Shown: positions 63,739 to 64,000 of the stretch, in pieces
Numbering within the stretch: position 1 is the first letter of the stretch
Layout of the letters: every line of letters starts with the position of its first letter
From: Salmonella bongori NCTC 12419
Lineage (GTDB): Bacteria; Pseudomonadota; Gammaproteobacteria; Enterobacterales; Enterobacteriaceae
Direction: 5' to 3'
DNA: 64,000 nt
Assembly: GCF_000252995.1 (NCBI RefSeq)
Contig: NC_015761.1
Span: 3,224,001-3,288,000 of the forward strand
Notes under the pieces: model-generated
What the model was told of the DNA's origin: nothing
Seen by the model: only the letters and a program-made list of their open reading frames with translations
Databases searched by the model: none
Program-made: the position numbers and the translations under genes

Positions 63739-64000
63739 ATGTTCGAACAACGCGTAAATTCTGACGTACTGACCGTTTCTACCGTTAACTCTCAGGATCA
63801 GGTAACCCAAAAACCCCTGCGTGACTCGGTTAAACAGGCACTGAAGAACTATTTTGCTCAACTGAACGGTCAGGATGTTAATGACCTGTATGAGCTGGTA
63901 CTGGCTGAAGTAGAACAGCCCCTGTTGGACATGGTGATGCAATACACCCGTGGTAACCAGACCCGTGCTGCCCTGATGATGGGCATCAACCGTGGTACGC
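63739..64000 (+). CDS. fis: DNA-binding protein Fis (3' end outside window)
   Basis: The start of Fis: [20 protein letters not shown] continues through [23 protein letters not shown] into the helix-turn-helix ([16 protein letters not shown]). 87 of the expected 98 codons are present. Fis is a nucleoid protein controlling rRNA promoters, DNA supercoiling and recombination. It lies 25 bp after dusB with an AAAGAGC ribosome binding site. Confidence 0.98.

Overview
The window reads as a chromosomal segment of Salmonella enterica or a very close enterobacterium. Gene order and protein sequences follow the E. coli rapZ-npr ... fis stretch almost gene for gene. The departures are a lipase effector/immunity cluster next to npr, codBA between gltD and the nan operon, two yhcN copies, msrPQ upstream of accBC, and an alpha-carbonic anhydrase gene between prmA and dusB. 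Gene assignments come from recognising the protein sequences and motifs; no database search was run.

Layout. 1-0.9 kb: end of rapZ and npr, the tail of the rpoN operon. 1.0-5.9 kb (minus): a probable type VI secretion phospholipase effector with a PAAR-like N-terminus and a Tle3-like hydrolase domain, followed by three tandem lipoprotein genes that look like its immunity proteins. E. coli K-12 has yrbL at this position. 6.2-11.2 kb (minus): mtgA, elbB, arcB and yhcC, with the sRNA gene arcZ on the plus strand between elbB and arcB. 11.8-17.7 kb: gltBD, glutamate synthase. 17.9-18.3 kb: a broken yhcG-like (DUF1016) gene. 18.3-20.9 kb: codBA with a PurR-box promoter. 21.0-26.5 kb (minus): nanR and nanATEKQ for sialic acid catabolism. 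26.6-30.3 kb (minus): sspAB, rplM-rpsI and zapE. 30.5-33.6 kb: zapG, degQ, degS. 33.7-35.5 kb: mdh and argR, divergent. 35.9-41.2 kb: two yhcN paralogues, yhcO, aaeXAB and aaeR. 41.3-53.8 kb (minus): tldD, yhdP, rng, yhdE, mreBCD and csrD. 54.0-64 kb (plus): acuI, msrPQ, accBC, yhdT, panF, prmA, the carbonic anhydrase gene, dusB and the start of fis, which runs off the window.

Most of the window is housekeeping: nitrogen assimilation, cell-shape and division proteins, periplasmic proteolysis, translation, lipid precursor synthesis and nutrient uptake. The accessory material is concentrated at 1.0-5.9 kb. There each immunity copy carries a duplicated scrap of the effector's 3' end, which shows how the array grew. 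Smaller points of interest are the codBA/yhcG rearrangement, the codBA promoter with its T-tract, and the atypical carbonic anhydrase. REP/BIME-type palindromes lie in several intergenic gaps. I saw no tRNA, rRNA, CRISPR array, transposase or phage gene.
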